The notes beneath the pieces were generated by a model, which was not told the origin of the DNA, did not search any database, and was given only the letters and a program-made list of their open reading frames with translations. Positions 29,524-39,408 of a stretch of 64,000 nucleotides of DNA are shown in pieces (position 1 is the stretch's first letter; each line of letters starts with the position of its first letter). The translations under genes and the position numbers were made by a program. The DNA comes from Flagellimonas beolgyonensis (GTDB taxonomy: Bacteria; Bacteroidota; Bacteroidia; Flavobacteriales; Flavobacteriaceae): NCBI RefSeq assembly GCF_003992615.1, contig NZ_RZMY01000006.1, forward strand, positions 481,679 through 545,678, in the 5' to 3' direction.

Positions 29524-29560
29524 AAAAGCCCCGTCAGCCATTACTGCCGGGGCTTTTTTT
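29524..29560 (+). terminator. Terminator of clpC
   Basis: GC-rich hairpin GCCCCGTCAG...CTGCCGGGGC followed by nine T residues, 17 bases after the clpC stop codon. Confidence 0.9.
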
Positions 29561-29671
29561 TAGACCCATTTTTACCGTACAAACGATATTTGCGCTTTTA
29601 ATCTATTATTTTTTCCCCACGACCGGTTTCCAAATATTTTCGTATCCGAGACACTATAACTACACTTGGGA

Positions 29672-30091
29672 ATGAAAATAACTTCTTCTAAGAAGACTAT
29701 TGTTGTACGCGAGTACCACTTGGATATCGGAACCGTTCAGGTTTATGATAACTACATGGTCTCTTCGTTCAACGAAGGCACTACCATTACATTGGAGCGC
29801 GCCTATCAAATTATCGGGATTTCCGAAATTCATTTTAGGGACAAGGATTTTGGCTATATCAGCTTACGCAAAAATTCCTATGCCGTAGACCCGACCATTT
29901 ACAATTATGTAAGGGGCCTGGAAAACCTTAAGGCTTTTGCAATTGTTTCGAAGAAGGAGATCGATATGCACAACTTCAAAATCGAGAAGTTGTTCTATAA
30001 AAAGAACATGGAATTCTTTATTGAATATGACAATGCCGTTGCTTGGGTAAAGAAAAGGTTGAAGAGCTCCAAGGACAAGAACAAGCCCTAA
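29672..30091 (+). CDS. SpoIIAA/STAS-like conserved flavobacterial protein
   Basis: A 139-residue soluble protein without a signal or membrane segment. Its layout (a strand-rich start, central helix ...YNYVRGLENLKAFAIVSKK, then EKLFYKKNMEFFIEYDNAVAWVKKRL) follows the SpoIIAA-like/STAS pattern seen in many Flavobacteriaceae proteins of this size. Function unknown. The ATG at 29672 is chosen over a TTG two codons upstream. The stop overlaps the stop of the convergent nnr gene by 4 bases. Confidence 0.75.
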   Translation: MKITSSKKTIVVREYHLDIGTVQVYDNYMVSSFNEGTTITLERAYQIIGISEIHFRDKDFGYISLRKNSYAVDPTIYNYVRGLENLKAFAIVSKKEIDMHNFKIEKLFYKKNMEFFIEYDNAVAWVKKRLKSSKDKNKP

Positions 30092-31623
30092 GCATTTTCT
30101 TGCTGATCCATTTCGGGTGGTCTCAACAGTTCCAAATACGCATTTCCAATAGTATCGACCAGCGTAGTTGCCCTTAGGGCCTCGTAGCCCATCTTGGAAG
30201 CAGCTATATCGCCGGCAAGCCCATGTAGATACACTCCAAAAATTGCTGCGTCCAAGGAGGAATATCCTTGACACATAAGTCCGGTGATCATGCCCGACAA
30301 CACATCACCACTACCCGCAGTGGCCATACCCGGATTTCCAGTAGTGTTTACATACCCTTTGTTTTCATACACACATATGGTATGTGCCCCCTTGATCACC
30401 ACCACCACATTGTATTCCTTCGAAAAGGCGAAGGTCTTTTCCAGTTTTTCGAAATCATCTTTCCATGTGCCTATCAGTCGTTCCAATTCCTTGGGGTGAG
30501 GGGTCAAAACCGATAGCGGGGGAACATCCTTTAATAATTCAGGTTTGTCCGACAATATATTCAGTCCATCCGCATCGATTACAATGGGCTTTTCCACCGA
30601 TTTCAAGAATGAGGCAAAAGCTTCCACGGTAATACTATCCTTTCCCACACCCATACCAAAACCGATGGTTGTTGGTTCAAAAGGCAATTTGATATCCGAT
30701 AGGATTTTTGCGTGTCGATCTGTTATCACCATGACTTCTGGTACTGTGGTCTGTAACACATCATACCCACAAGAAGGAACAAATGCCGTTACAAGTCCAG
30801 CTCCAACACGCAAACAAGCATTGCTGGCCAGTTGTACCGCACCAATTTTTCCATGGCTCCCACCAATTACTGAAGCATGTCCATAATGTCCTTTGTGAGA
30901 AAATTTGAGCCTTGGCCTATATAGTGGCAAGACCTCCGGGCGACCGATCAATTCAAAATCCGTATTGGTGTTATTCAAATATTCCGGATCAAGACCTATG
31001 TCCAAAACTTCCCATTGGTTGACAAAAACCCCTGTTTCCGGCAGAAAAAAAACCAGTTTAGGTGACTGAAAACTCAACACATAGCTGGCCTGTACCACGG
31101 CAGACGCGTCCCAAGGAGCAGTGTCCATGGGTAAGCCCGATGGAATATCAATGGCAAGCACAAAGGCCTGCGAAGTATTGATGTGTTGTATCAGTTTGCC
31201 CACCCATACATCCGGTGTACGGTTCAATCCGATTCCAAAAATGGCGTCAACCAAAATATCGTTGGGAGAAATTTCAGGCAGTTCACTTTCCTTGTTCAAA
31301 AAATCGGGCCAAAGTTTGGTGTTTTTCAACCTTTCCAAATTCAATAGAAAATCCTTGGATCGCTTTTCGCTATAATTCACCACATAAACCGATATGGTGT
31401 AGTCATGTTCCTTTAAAAGTCGGGCCAAGACCAATCCATCGCCGCCATTGTTCCCTATACCACAGAACAATTTGATATGGACCTGGGTACCCCTCAATCG
31501 GGAATGGATCCACTCAAACACTTTGGTAGCAGCCCTTTCCATAAGTTCATCGCTGGAAATCTGTTGTTTCTGTATTGTGGATTTATCAGCTTCATAGATT
31601 TGAGAGGTAGAAAATATCTTCAT
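30088..31623 (-). CDS. nnr: Bifunctional NAD(P)HX epimerase / ADP-dependent NAD(P)HX dehydratase
   Basis: A 511-residue fused enzyme. The N-terminal YjeF_N epimerase (about 1-210) contains CGIGNNGGDGLVLARLL, the C-terminal ribokinase-like dehydratase (about 220-511) contains GGSHGKIGA, VIDADGLN and the GNPGMATAGSGDVLSG motif with the catalytic Asp near 434. Together they repair hydrated NADH and NADPH in the cytoplasm. The fused form is the usual one in bacteria. It is divergent from the threonine operon with a 138-base gap to the leader peptide. Confidence 0.95.
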   Translation of the reverse strand: MKIFSTSQIYEADKSTIQKQQISSDELMERAATKVFEWIHSRLRGTQVHIKLFCGIGNNGGDGLVLARLLKEHDYTISVYVVNYSEKRSKDFLLNLERLKNTKLWPDFLNKESELPEISPNDILVDAIFGIGLNRTPDVWVGKLIQHINTSQAFVLAIDIPSGLPMDTAPWDASAVVQASYVLSFQSPKLVFFLPETGVFVNQWEVLDIGLDPEYLNNTNTDFELIGRPEVLPLYRPRLKFSHKGHYGHASVIGGSHGKIGAVQLASNACLRVGAGLVTAFVPSCGYDVLQTTVPEVMVITDRHAKILSDIKLPFEPTTIGFGMGVGKDSITVEAFASFLKSVEKPIVIDADGLNILSDKPELLKDVPPLSVLTPHPKELERLIGTWKDDFEKLEKTFAFSKEYNVVVVIKGAHTICVYENKGYVNTTGNPGMATAGSGDVLSGMITGLMCQGYSSLDAAIFGVYLHGLAGDIAASKMGYEALRATTLVDTIGNAYLELLRPPEMDQQENA

Positions 31624-31761
31624 TCAATAAGAAATTACAACTAATACTAAGGAATTCGTAAAAATCCCGCAAAGGATATGACAAAGTAATCAAATGTACT
31701 ACTTTTATCATCTCATTTTAGCAGAATGCAATTAAAACAAACGGATAGCAAATTGAATGGG

Positions 31762-31815
31762 ATGAAAGCTTTTTCATCTACCATCACTATTACCACTACA
31801 ACCCCTTTGGGGTAA
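31762..31815 (+). CDS. Threonine-operon leader peptide
   Basis: A 17-codon frame encoding MKAFSSTITITTTTPLG, ending in TAA 66 bases before thrA. Eight of its residues form the run TITITTTT; E. coli ThrL ([21 protein letters not shown]) has the same character. Ribosome stalling on scarce charged Thr or Ile tRNA would control folding of the downstream RNA. GGGATGAAAG gives only a weak ribosome site. The frame is too short for standard gene prediction. Call rests on composition, position and operon identity. Confidence 0.85.
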   Translation: MKAFSSTITITTTTPLG

Positions 31816-31845
31816 GTCTGCTATATATCATCCGTCCGTTTTTTT
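31801..31845 (+). promoter_or_regulatory. Putative thr attenuator region
   Basis: A hairpin ACCCC-TTT-GGGGT (31801-31813) covers the leader stop, and a seven-T tract follows at 31839-31845. Several segments can pair alternatively: GGATGA (31760-31765) with TCATCC (31828-31833), AAACGGA (31739-31745) with TCCGTTT (31835-31841), and GATGAAA (31761-31767) with TTTCATC (31772-31778). Mutually exclusive pairings across the leader fit transcription attenuation, but no single strong terminator stem directly before the T-tract is obvious. Confidence 0.55.
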
Positions 31846-31881
31846 AATCCATTTACAATTTCAATTGCAATACATTTTCTT

Positions 31882-34326
31882 ATGAAAGTCCTAAAATTTG
31901 GTGGCACTTCAGTGGCCCATCCAGAAAACATACATAAAGTTAAATCCATTGTTGCCCAAGCAGACAATGATCAAATTGCGGTGGTCGTGTCCGCTTTTGG
32001 AGGCGTTACCGACCTCCTGTTGAACACCTCCAGATTGGCTTCCAGCCAAGATTTGAGCTATAAGGAAGGCCTAAAGGAGATTGAAAATCGTCACCTTTCT
32101 TCCGTTAAATCCCTTATTCCTGTGCAATCCCAAAGTGCGGTGCTGAGCCAAGTTAAAAGCGAACTGAACACTTTGGAGACCTTGTTGGAAGGTTCTTATT
32201 TGATAGGTGAAATCACCCCAAAACTTTCGGATAAAATTGTGAGCTATGGAGAACTATTGTCCTCCTTTATCATCAGTGAATTTTTCAAGGCTGAGGGATT
32301 GGATGCCAGCTTCAAGGACAGTCGGGAGCTAATTAAAACCGACAGTAATTTTGAGAAGGCCAATGTAGATTTTCAACTGACCAACACCAATTGCCAAGCA
32401 TACTTTTCGTCAAATGCCAAACGCATAACTGTTCTACCCGGATTTGTAGCTTCAAGTAAATCGGGTGATTCCACTACACTGGGTCGGGGTGGTTCCGATT
32501 ATACGGCAGCCATTCTCGCCGCAGCCATGGAGGTTGAACTATTGGAAATATGGACCGATGTGAGCGGTATGTACACAGCCAATCCAAAACTGGTGAAACA
32601 GGCCAAGTGTGTTGCCAATATCAGCTACGAGGAAGCCATGGAATTGTCCCATTTTGGGGCCAAGGTCCTATATCCACCTACCATTCAACCGGTACTGGGC
32701 AAAGAAATTCCCATCGCCATAAAAAACACCTTCGAGCCGGATAGTCCGGGTACGTTGATCGCAAAGAACAACAACGGCAATGGAAAAACGGTCCGCGGTA
32801 TCAGCCATGTGGGCAATATCAGCCTTTTATCCCTTGAGGGGCCAGGCATGGTGGGGATACCCGGCATTTCAAAACGTTTTTTCGAAACCCTTTCGCTAAA
32901 GAACATCAGCATTGTACTGATTACCCAAGCATCCTCGGAGCACTCCATTTGTGTCGGTATTTCAGATCATGATGTTGATCTTGCAACGGAGGCGGTGAAC
33001 GAAACTTTTGAATACGAGATCGCCAGCAAAAAAATAAAGCCGGTGATGGTGGAAAAGGACCTGACCATTGTGGCGTTGGTGGGCGATAACATGAAAAGCC
33101 ACCAAGGTTTGAGCGGAAAAATGTTCAGTACCTTGGGCAAGAACAATGTGAACATCAGGGCTATTGCTCAGGGCGCTTCCGAACGGAATATTTCGGCCGT
33201 AATCAAAAAAGACGATGTCAAAAAAGCATTGAACAGTCTCCATGAGGCCTTTTTTGAGGAAAACATCAAACAGCTCAACCTTTTTGTAATGGGAGTGGGC
33301 AATGTGGGCGCCAAGTTCCTGGATCAGATCCGTCAGCAAAAAAAATACTTGAAGGAAGAACTGAAACTCAACATTAGGGTTATTGGCATCAGCAACTCAA
33401 GAACCATGGCCTTTGATGAAAATGGCATAGCCCTAAAAGATTGGGAATCGGATTTGGCCAATGGCGAACCTGCAAATAGAGAGGCATTCTTTCAAAAAGT
33501 AAAGTCCCTCAACTACCGTAACAGTGTGTTTGTTGACAATACGGCCAGTGCCGAGGTATCCAACACCTATGCGGATTACCTAAAAAACAGTATTTCGGTG
33601 GTCACTTGCAACAAGATTGCCTGCTCTTCAGATTTTGATTACTATAAAAACTTGAAACATTTGGCCAAGCAATACAATGCACCATTCCTTTTTGAAACCA
33701 ATGTGGGAGCAGGGTTGCCCATTATCGACACTTTAAAACACTTGATCGCATCCGGAGACAAGGTGAAGAAAATACAGGCCGTTCTATCTGGTAGCCTCAA
33801 TTTTGTATTCAATACATTCAACGATTCGGTGACCTTTCATGATGTGGTGAAACAGGCACAGGAACAAGGCTATACCGAACCAGACCCGACCATCGACCTC
33901 AGCGGCGTGGACGTGATGCGGAAAATCCTCATTTTGGCTCGGGAAAGTGGTCATCAACTGAATATCCAGGATATTGCGAACGAATCTTTCCTTCCCAAAG
34001 AAAGTCTGGAAACCAATTCCAATGAAGAATTCTTTGCATCCCTTAAAAAATATGAGGCTGACTTTCAGCAACTGTACAATGAGGCAGCAGCATCCGATTG
34101 TAAATTAAAATATGTAGCCCAGTTTGAAAATGGGAAAGCCAAGGTCGGGCTACAAAAAATTCCGAAAGGACACGACTTTTACAATTTGGAGGGCAGCGAC
34201 AACATTGTACTGTTTTTTACAGAACGTTACCCCAACCAACCCTTGATCATAAAAGGTGCAGGAGCTGGCGCAGATGTTACTGCTTCGGGTATATTTGCAG
34301 ATATCATTCGAATCGGAAATTTTTGA
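31882..34326 (+). CDS. thrA: Bifunctional aspartokinase / homoserine dehydrogenase
   Basis: An 814-residue fusion. The aspartokinase part starts with KFGGTSVA (residues 4-11) and has GRGGSDYTA near 195-203; two ACT-type regulatory segments follow (about 310-460). The homoserine dehydrogenase part starts with the NAD motif GVGNVGAKF at about 472 and contains ETNVGAGLPI and the LSGSLNFVF...DLSGVDVMRK region. It carries out steps 1 and 3 of the Asp-to-Thr pathway and is probably feedback-inhibited by Thr through the ACT domains. The stop overlaps a TTG and lies 2 bases before the thrB ATG. Confidence 0.97.
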   Translation: MKVLKFGGTSVAHPENIHKVKSIVAQADNDQIAVVVSAFGGVTDLLLNTSRLASSQDLSYKEGLKEIENRHLSSVKSLIPVQSQSAVLSQVKSELNTLETLLEGSYLIGEITPKLSDKIVSYGELLSSFIISEFFKAEGLDASFKDSRELIKTDSNFEKANVDFQLTNTNCQAYFSSNAKRITVLPGFVASSKSGDSTTLGRGGSDYTAAILAAAMEVELLEIWTDVSGMYTANPKLVKQAKCVANISYEEAMELSHFGAKVLYPPTIQPVLGKEIPIAIKNTFEPDSPGTLIAKNNNGNGKTVRGISHVGNISLLSLEGPGMVGIPGISKRFFETLSLKNISIVLITQASSEHSICVGISDHDVDLATEAVNETFEYEIASKKIKPVMVEKDLTIVALVGDNMKSHQGLSGKMFSTLGKNNVNIRAIAQGASERNISAVIKKDDVKKALNSLHEAFFEENIKQLNLFVMGVGNVGAKFLDQIRQQKKYLKEELKLNIRVIGISNSRTMAFDENGIALKDWESDLANGEPANREAFFQKVKSLNYRNSVFVDNTASAEVSNTYADYLKNSISVVTCNKIACSSDFDYYKNLKHLAKQYNAPFLFETNVGAGLPIIDTLKHLIASGDKVKKIQAVLSGSLNFVFNTFNDSVTFHDVVKQAQEQGYTEPDPTIDLSGVDVMRKILILARESGHQLNIQDIANESFLPKESLETNSNEEFFASLKKYEADFQQLYNEAAASDCKLKYVAQFENGKAKVGLQKIPKGHDFYNLEGSDNIVLFFTERYPNQPLIIKGAGAGADVTASGIFADIIRIGNF

Positions 34327-34328
34327 CC

Positions 34329-35252
34329 ATGGAAGAAATCAAGGTATTTTGTCCAGGCACCATTGCCAATGTATCCTGCGGATTCGATGTCCTAGGTTTG
34401 GCCTTGGATGCCGTAGGCGATGAAATGACAGTTCGGAAAACTTCGGAAAAAGGAATTCGCATTATAAAAATCCGAGGCCAGGAACTGCCCCTGCAAACCG
34501 AAAAAAATGTTGCGGGTGTGGCTGGGTTGGCATTGTTGACCGCCAGTAACTATGAAGGTGGATTCGAAATCGAAATCGACAAACGTATAAAACCCGGTAG
34601 TGGCATTGGCAGCAGTGCAGCCAGTTCTGCCGGGGCCGTTTGGGCCATGAACGAATTGTTGGGCAAACCTTTTTCCCAGTTGGAATTGGTCCAATTTGCC
34701 ATACAAGGTGAAAAATTGGCCAGTGAAGTAGCTCATGCCGATAATGTGGCGCCCGCCATTTTTGGTGGATTTACCTTGGTGCGAAGCTATCAACCCCTCG
34801 ATATTGTGCCGATTCCAACACCGGACGACCTTTATGCCACGGTAATACATCCCCAAATAGAGATCAAAACCTCGGATTCCAGAAAAATATTGCGGACCAC
34901 CATTTCCATGGAACAAGGCATACAACAATGGGGCAATCTGGGTGGTTTGATCGCTGGCCTTTTTCGCAGTGATTATGAATTGATCGGCCGCTCTCTGGAA
35001 GACCATATTGTAGAGCCCATCCGCTCCATTTTGATTCCTGGTTTTGACGCAGTAAAGGCCAATGCCTTAAAGGCTGGAGCCCTTGGTGGCGGCATATCGG
35101 GTTCAGGACCCTCCATATTTGCATTGAGCAAAGGCCGGGAAACGGCGGAGAACGTTGCCCAATCCATGCAAAAGACCTATGAGACCGTGGGTATCCCATT
35201 CGATATCCATATTTCAAAAATTAATGCCCAAGGGGTAAAACAAATTTCCTAG
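34329..35252 (+). CDS. thrB: Homoserine kinase
   Basis: A 307-residue GHMP kinase that phosphorylates homoserine. The ATP-binding motif PGSGIGSSAASSAGA lies at about residues 90-104, and the C-terminal GHMP motif GALGGGISGSGPSIFA near 255-270. The ATG at 34329 is used instead of a TTG overlapping the thrA stop, because it gives MEEIKVFCPGT, the usual start. Second gene of the threonine operon, 2 bases after thrA and 3 bases before thrC. Confidence 0.96.
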   Translation: MEEIKVFCPGTIANVSCGFDVLGLALDAVGDEMTVRKTSEKGIRIIKIRGQELPLQTEKNVAGVAGLALLTASNYEGGFEIEIDKRIKPGSGIGSSAASSAGAVWAMNELLGKPFSQLELVQFAIQGEKLASEVAHADNVAPAIFGGFTLVRSYQPLDIVPIPTPDDLYATVIHPQIEIKTSDSRKILRTTISMEQGIQQWGNLGGLIAGLFRSDYELIGRSLEDHIVEPIRSILIPGFDAVKANALKAGALGGGISGSGPSIFALSKGRETAENVAQSMQKTYETVGIPFDIHISKINAQGVKQIS

Positions 35253-35255
35253 ACC

Positions 35256-36548
35256 ATGCAATTTTATAGTCTTAACGATCCCGATCATCGAACCTCTTTT
35301 AAAAATGCAGTGGTATCTGGCATTGCACCGGACAAGGGACTGTATTTCCCAGAACGCATCACACCACTTGAACCTGATTTTTTTGAAAACATTGAAGCGT
35401 TGTCAAACCATGAGATTGCCTTTCGGGCCATACACCAGTTTGTTCATGAGGATATTCCCGATCACATTTTGAAGGAAATCATCGCCAACACCCTTGATTT
35501 TGATTTCCCAGTGTTTGATTTGGAGGAAAATGTGGCCACTTTGGAACTTTTCCACGGACCCACTATGGCCTTCAAGGATGTGGGTGCGCGTTTTATGGCC
35601 AATTGTTTGGGTTATTTTTCGCAGGGTGAAAAACAGGAAGTTACTGTTTTGGTAGCTACTTCTGGCGATACCGGTGGTGCCGTGGCCAACGGTTTTTTAG
35701 GGGTTGAAGGAGTTCATGTAGTCATCCTATACCCCAGCGGTAAGGTTAGTGACATTCAGGAAAAACAATTGACCACGTTGGGGCAAAACATTGAGGCCAT
35801 GGAAGTGGATGGCACCTTTGACGACTGCCAACGTATGGTAAAAACGGCCTTTTTGGACCAAGAAATCACACAACACAGAAAACTGACCTCGGCCAATAGC
35901 ATCAATGTGGCACGGTGGCTGCCCCAATTGTTCTACTTCCTTTTTGCCTACAAACAGGCCAAATCCAAAGGAAAAGACATCGTATTTTCTGTTCCTTCTG
36001 GAAATTTTGGAAATATCTGTGCAGGTATGGTGGCCCAAAAGCTGGGCATGCCCGTAAAACATTTTGTGGCCTCCACCAATGTAAATGATGTAGTGCCAAA
36101 ATATATGGAGCAAGGCGTTTACGAACCCATGCCATCCGTTGCCACCATTTCCAATGCCATGGATGTGGGCGATCCCAGTAATTTTGTGCGTATCCGACAC
36201 TTATACCAAGATGATCTGGATGCCCTCCGTGAAAACTTATCATCTTATTCGTTCACGGATAGCATGACCCGAAATGCAATGAAAGAAGTGTATTCCAACT
36301 CTGGCTATGTTATGGACCCGCATGGTGCTGTAGGCTATTTGGGCCTAAAGGCGTATCAAAAAAGCCATCCCGATACCTTTGGTATATTTCTGGAAACTGC
36401 ACATCCTGTAAAGTTTCTAAATGTTGTGGAAGAAACACTTGACGTGCAATTGGAAATTCCTTCACAAATACAAAAAATAATGGGCAAGGAAAAAAAGTCC
36501 ATGCCCATTCGTTCTTATGCTGAATTGAAAACTTTTTTACTGCAGTAG
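35256..36548 (+). CDS. threC/thrC: Threonine synthase
   Basis: A 430-residue PLP enzyme that converts O-phosphohomoserine to threonine. The PLP-binding Lys107 lies in FHGPTMAFKDVGARF, and the phosphate-binding loop SGDTGGAVANGF follows. Length and the N-terminal pattern match the long (yeast/E. coli-like) class of threonine synthases. It is the last gene of the thr operon, convergent with the aminopeptidase gene with only 2 bases between their stops; no terminator hairpin is seen there. Confidence 0.96.
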   Translation: MQFYSLNDPDHRTSFKNAVVSGIAPDKGLYFPERITPLEPDFFENIEALSNHEIAFRAIHQFVHEDIPDHILKEIIANTLDFDFPVFDLEENVATLELFHGPTMAFKDVGARFMANCLGYFSQGEKQEVTVLVATSGDTGGAVANGFLGVEGVHVVILYPSGKVSDIQEKQLTTLGQNIEAMEVDGTFDDCQRMVKTAFLDQEITQHRKLTSANSINVARWLPQLFYFLFAYKQAKSKGKDIVFSVPSGNFGNICAGMVAQKLGMPVKHFVASTNVNDVVPKYMEQGVYEPMPSVATISNAMDVGDPSNFVRIRHLYQDDLDALRENLSSYSFTDSMTRNAMKEVYSNSGYVMDPHGAVGYLGLKAYQKSHPDTFGIFLETAHPVKFLNVVEETLDVQLEIPSQIQKIMGKEKKSMPIRSYAELKTFLLQ

Positions 36549-36550
36549 CA

Positions 36551-38167
36551 TCAATCCAATTTTGGCAATTTAAAATTATCCAATGGACTGGGCTGTTTCA
36601 TCATGGCCTCAATGGCTTCGGTGGTCCTTGGTGCCAAACCGGATAAATTGATGGGACCATCCTCGGTAATTAAAATATCATCCTCGATACGAACGGCTAT
36701 ACCCCACCATTTTTTGTCACAGTCACTTCCTTCGGGGATGTAGATGCCAGGCTCAACTGTGATCACGGTATTGGCCTTGAACGGCCCATAGGTGCCGGCA
36801 TCATGTACATCCAACCCCAAATAATGGGAAGTTCCGTGCGGAAAGTAAATGCGGGTATCTTTTTCTTCCTTGATGATGCCCAATTTTAGCAATCCTTCCG
36901 CCACTACCTGATAAGCTGCCCTGCCAGGTGCCTGAAATGGCGCACCCACCACACTGGCCTTGATGCCGGCCTCCTGAGCATTATAGACAATATCGTAAAT
37001 GGCTTTTTGCTCTGGCGTGAATTTTCCGTTGGCAGGGATGGTTCGGGTCACATCGGCCGTATAGCCATGGTATTCGGCCCCTAGGTCCATCAGCACCAAA
37101 TCTTCCCCTATCTGGGTTTTGTTGTTTTCAATATAATGGAGGATACAACCATTGTTTCCCCCGCCTACAATCGATGGATAGCCTTCATACTCGGCCCCAT
37201 ATTTTTTGTACACGTACTCATGTACCCCTTGGATCTCGGTTTCGGACATGTTGGGATGCATGGCCTTCATCACCTCAATTTGGCCCACTGCAGAAATTTC
37301 GATGGCCTTTTTCAGCAATTTCATTTCCTCGGGGGTCTTGGTTTCACGTAATTTGGCCATGGCCATCGGCAATACCTTGGAATCCAAATTATTCTCACGT
37401 TGAATCAACAACACCTTGTTCTTGATCTCCTTTCGTAAATCATCATTGGGTGCGTTCACAAAATCGTTGAGAAATTCATCTTCCTTCAAATCCTCATAAC
37501 GGTTCAAATAGCGTTCCACCGTCTTTACCACTTCTTCCATTTTGGAGGCATCCGCTTCCGAGATAATACTGTAAACCTCATTACGAATGGGATTGTAATC
37601 TGAAGGATAGTTGGCCTTTTCCTTGAACGTTTTGATCAAATCAAACAAATCGGCCTTCCCATTTTTATCGCGATAATCGTTTTGGAAATCAACGAAAGAA
37701 ACAATATCAAATTTGGCGAAGTCCAATGGAAAATTTTCGAATTCGCTTCCATTGAACACCATATCAAATCCCAATTTTTCCTTTACCCCTTCCACCCCAA
37801 GTCTTTTTCCGGTCCACTGTTCGGCCCTGGCATTACGTTCCTGGACATAGATGATTTCATTAAACTTGTTCCCAGAGGCATCGGTCTGTGTTTCTGAGAA
37901 TATAACCAGCACTGCATTGGGCTCTTTATAGCCTGTCAAATAATAAAAATTGGGATCTTGGTGATATACATAATCCACATCGTTGGCACGATTGCGTTCT
38001 GCATTGGCAAATAATACGACCGCTGTGTTCGGGGGCAACAACTTTCGAACGGCTTCCCTTCGCTCCTTATGGAAATCGGAGGCCAGATAATCGGTTGGTG
38101 TATTTTGTGCCGAAACCAAAAAGCCAAGCAACAACGCGGCAACAATGCTAAAAGAGTATTTTTCCAT
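36551..38167 (-). CDS. Secreted Xaa-Pro aminopeptidase (M24B, aminopeptidase P)
   Basis: A 538-residue exported metallopeptidase that removes an N-terminal residue preceding proline. The ATG at 38167 gives a signal peptide (MEKYSFSIVAALLLGFLVSAQ); a longer frame from 38203 would bury it. The N-terminal creatinase-like domain (DYLASDFHKERREAVRKLL...) is followed by the pita-bread domain with metal ligands in LMDLGAEYHGYTADVTRT (two Asp), HGTSHYLGLDVHD (His), TVEPGIYI (Glu) and RIEDDIL (Glu). All five ligands are present, so it should be active in the periplasm. Single-gene unit by spacing. Confidence 0.94.
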   Translation of the reverse strand: MEKYSFSIVAALLLGFLVSAQNTPTDYLASDFHKERREAVRKLLPPNTAVVLFANAERNRANDVDYVYHQDPNFYYLTGYKEPNAVLVIFSETQTDASGNKFNEIIYVQERNARAEQWTGKRLGVEGVKEKLGFDMVFNGSEFENFPLDFAKFDIVSFVDFQNDYRDKNGKADLFDLIKTFKEKANYPSDYNPIRNEVYSIISEADASKMEEVVKTVERYLNRYEDLKEDEFLNDFVNAPNDDLRKEIKNKVLLIQRENNLDSKVLPMAMAKLRETKTPEEMKLLKKAIEISAVGQIEVMKAMHPNMSETEIQGVHEYVYKKYGAEYEGYPSIVGGGNNGCILHYIENNKTQIGEDLVLMDLGAEYHGYTADVTRTIPANGKFTPEQKAIYDIVYNAQEAGIKASVVGAPFQAPGRAAYQVVAEGLLKLGIIKEEKDTRIYFPHGTSHYLGLDVHDAGTYGPFKANTVITVEPGIYIPEGSDCDKKWWGIAVRIEDDILITEDGPINLSGLAPRTTEAIEAMMKQPSPLDNFKLPKLD

Positions 38168-38283
38168 GTAAAAAAGTATTTGGGTCAAAATACAAATTTT
38201 CAAACGAAGGACGTGTTAAAAAGGGAATTCCATTTTATGGAAATCATAGGAACCCAAAACACCAAAATCCTTAATTAATTCTA

Positions 38284-38291
38284 TAAATTTG
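38284..38291 (+). promoter_or_regulatory. -7 box of gcvT
   Basis: Exact TAAATTTG box; no TTG is found at the matching distance upstream. A start of transcription near 38297 places the TTG/ATG codons at 38289-38304 in or before the promoter and decides for the ATG at 38313 as the gcvT start. Confidence 0.55.
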
Positions 38292-38312
38292 CCATGCTTA
38301 AAAATGGAAGTA

Positions 38313-39401
38313 ATGAAAAATACAGCGCTTTTTGAAACCCATAAGGCATTGGGTGCAAAAATGGTCCCCTTTGCGGGCTACAACATGCCCGTATCCTATG
38401 AAGGGGTAAATGTGGAACACGAGACAGTTCGAAACGGTGTGGGCGTATTCGATGTTTCGCACATGGGCGAATTTTTGATCGAAGGACCAAAAGCCTTGGA
38501 GTTGATTCAAAAAGTGACTTCAAACGATGCTTCAAAACTTTCAGTGGGCAAGGCCCAGTACAGTTGCTTGCCAAATGAAACCGGAGGTATTGTGGACGAC
38601 CTTATTGTATATCAGATCAAAGAGGAAACCTACCTTTTGGTGGTTAACGCCTCAAACATTGAAAAAGACTGGAACCATATTTCCAAATACAATGAAGCCA
38701 TTGGGGCCGACATGCGGAATTTGTCCGACGATTATTCGCTTTTGGCCATCCAAGGTCCAAAAGCCGTGGAAGCCATGCAATCGTTGACCAGTGTAGATTT
38801 ATCGGCCATCAAGTTCTACAATTTTGTGGTGGGCGATTTTGCCGGAATCGATCACGTGATCATTTCCGCAACAGGCTACACCGGATCGGGCGGATTTGAA
38901 ATCTATTGCAAAAATTCGGAAGTACAACAAGTGTGGGACAAGGTTTTGGAGGCAGGTGCCGATTTTGGCATTAAACCGATCGGGCTTGCTGCACGCGACA
39001 CACTCCGTTTGGAAATGGGGTATTGTCTTTACGGTAACGATATTGATGATACCACCTCGCCCTTGGAGGCCGGATTGGGCTGGATCACCAAATTCACTAA
39101 AGATTTTGTGAACAGTGAGGCATTGGCCAAAGAAAAGGAAGCGGGTCCAAAACGAAAATTGATCGCTTTTGAAATGGAGGAGCGCGGTATTCCCCGTCAT
39201 GGGTATCCTATATTGGATGCGGCTGGCAACGAAATTGGAAAAGTGACTTCGGGCACCATGTCCCCTTCCCTTTCCAAAGGAATAGGATTGGGTTATGTTC
39301 CAACCGACCATGCTGCACTCGATACTACCATTTACATCCAAATCCGAATCAACAAAGTACCGGCAACGGTCGTAAAATTACCGTTCTACAAAAATTCCTG
39401 A
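38313..39401 (+). CDS. gcvT: Aminomethyltransferase, glycine cleavage T-protein
   Basis: A 362-residue tetrahydrofolate-dependent T-protein that releases ammonia from the aminomethyl-lipoyl H-protein. Typical motifs: [64 protein letters not shown] and the C-terminal [17 protein letters not shown]. The start [10 protein letters not shown] matches family length; upstream in-frame codons overlap the promoter. The other glycine cleavage genes (gcvH, gcvP) are not in the window. A reductase gene follows after 7 bases. Confidence 0.96.
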   Translation: MKNTALFETHKALGAKMVPFAGYNMPVSYEGVNVEHETVRNGVGVFDVSHMGEFLIEGPKALELIQKVTSNDASKLSVGKAQYSCLPNETGGIVDDLIVYQIKEETYLLVVNASNIEKDWNHISKYNEAIGADMRNLSDDYSLLAIQGPKAVEAMQSLTSVDLSAIKFYNFVVGDFAGIDHVIISATGYTGSGGFEIYCKNSEVQQVWDKVLEAGADFGIKPIGLAARDTLRLEMGYCLYGNDIDDTTSPLEAGLGWITKFTKDFVNSEALAKEKEAGPKRKLIAFEMEERGIPRHGYPILDAAGNEIGKVTSGTMSPSLSKGIGLGYVPTDHAALDTTIYIQIRINKVPATVVKLPFYKNS

Positions 39402-39408
39402 GCAGCCT

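Noticed and set aside
30284..31475. Plus-strand frames opposite nnr
   Set aside because: Antisense shadows of a fully supported bifunctional enzyme.
33338..33345. A8 run in thrA as a second programmed slippage site
   Set aside because: It lies at the kinase/dehydrogenase border but has no adjacent hairpin like that in dnaX, and a run of eight A in a KK codon context is expected at this base composition.
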